Part shown: in pieces, positions 6,680-6,688 of the stretch | How the letters are laid out: every line of letters starts with the position of its first letter | How positions within the stretch are numbered: position 1 is the stretch's first letter | NCBI GenBank assembly: GCA_019416395.1 | Contig: DXXH01000077.1 | Location: 5,732 to 12,419, forward strand | Reading direction: 5' to 3' | Length of the DNA: 6,688 nucleotides | DNA from: Clostridiales bacterium | Lineage (GTDB): Bacteria > Bacillota > Clostridia > Oscillospirales > Acutalibacteraceae | Notes under the pieces: generated by a model | What the model saw: the letters and a program-made list of their open reading frames with translations, nothing else | Database searches by the model: none | What the model was told of the DNA's origin: nothing | Translations under genes and position numbers: made by a program

Positions 6680-6686
6680 GGAGGAG
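6680..6686 (+). promoter_or_regulatory. Ribosome binding site of a gene beginning just past the window end
   Basis: GGAGGAG sits two bases from the window end with no usable start codon after it, so a + strand gene should begin within about ten bases beyond position 6688. Its identity is not visible. Between 6507 and 6546 I see only a weak stem (ACAC-TTTT-GTGT at 6515-6526) with no U-run, so no convincing terminator for the GH3 gene. Confidence 0.65.
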
Positions 6687-6688
6687 TA

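Noticed and set aside
1..6688. CRISPR array, tRNA/rRNA, insertion sequence or phage-type element
   Set aside because: No regularly spaced repeats, transposase-like frames, terminal inverted repeats flanking a gene, or RNA-gene signatures were seen.

Overview
The window looks like a carbohydrate-utilisation locus from a Gram-positive, low-to-mid GC anaerobe of the class Clostridia. A gut Oscillospiraceae/Ruminococcaceae-type bacterium is the best guess. This is inferred from strong AGGAGG-type ribosome binding sites, sigma-A-like promoters, a LplB/LplC-type (YtcQ-like) sugar importer, a YesN-type response regulator and a GH3 enzyme of the reversed-domain type known from rumen and gut Firmicutes. 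No species can be named from the sequence alone.

Layout. (1) Positions 1-377, + strand: the C-terminal 124 residues of a solute-binding lipoprotein, cut by the window edge. (2) Positions 385-414: a perfect 10-bp-stem hairpin in the short gap behind it. (3) Positions 438-1355 and 1376-2263, + strand: two inner-membrane permeases, each with an EAA loop. These three genes form one CUT1-type ABC importer operon with no ATPase gene in view. (4) Positions 2264-3838, - strand: a 524-residue response regulator with an AraC-type DNA-binding domain. It converges on the transporter operon so tightly that the two stop codons abut (TGA|TCA). (5) Positions 3839-4088: a 250-bp divergent control region with a promoter for each flanking gene and a 29-bp inverted pair of operator-like elements. 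(6) Positions 4089-6506, + strand: an 805-residue GH3 beta-glycosidase with a TTG start, no signal peptide and the domain order GH3_C - Fn3-like - catalytic barrel. (7) Positions 6507-6688: a second control region with three more copies of the same operator-like element, an extended -10 promoter and a Shine-Dalgarno sequence for a + strand gene that starts just beyond the window.

How it may work together (inference): the lipoprotein and two permeases import a short oligosaccharide or glycoside, energised by an ATPase encoded elsewhere. The cytoplasmic GH3 enzyme removes a terminal beta-linked sugar. The response regulator, driven by a sensor kinase not in this window, activates the GH3 gene, the next gene downstream and possibly itself through the shared element G[G/T]ATTTCnAnA. 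That shared element is the most interesting unexplained signal here. The individual protein families are all known.
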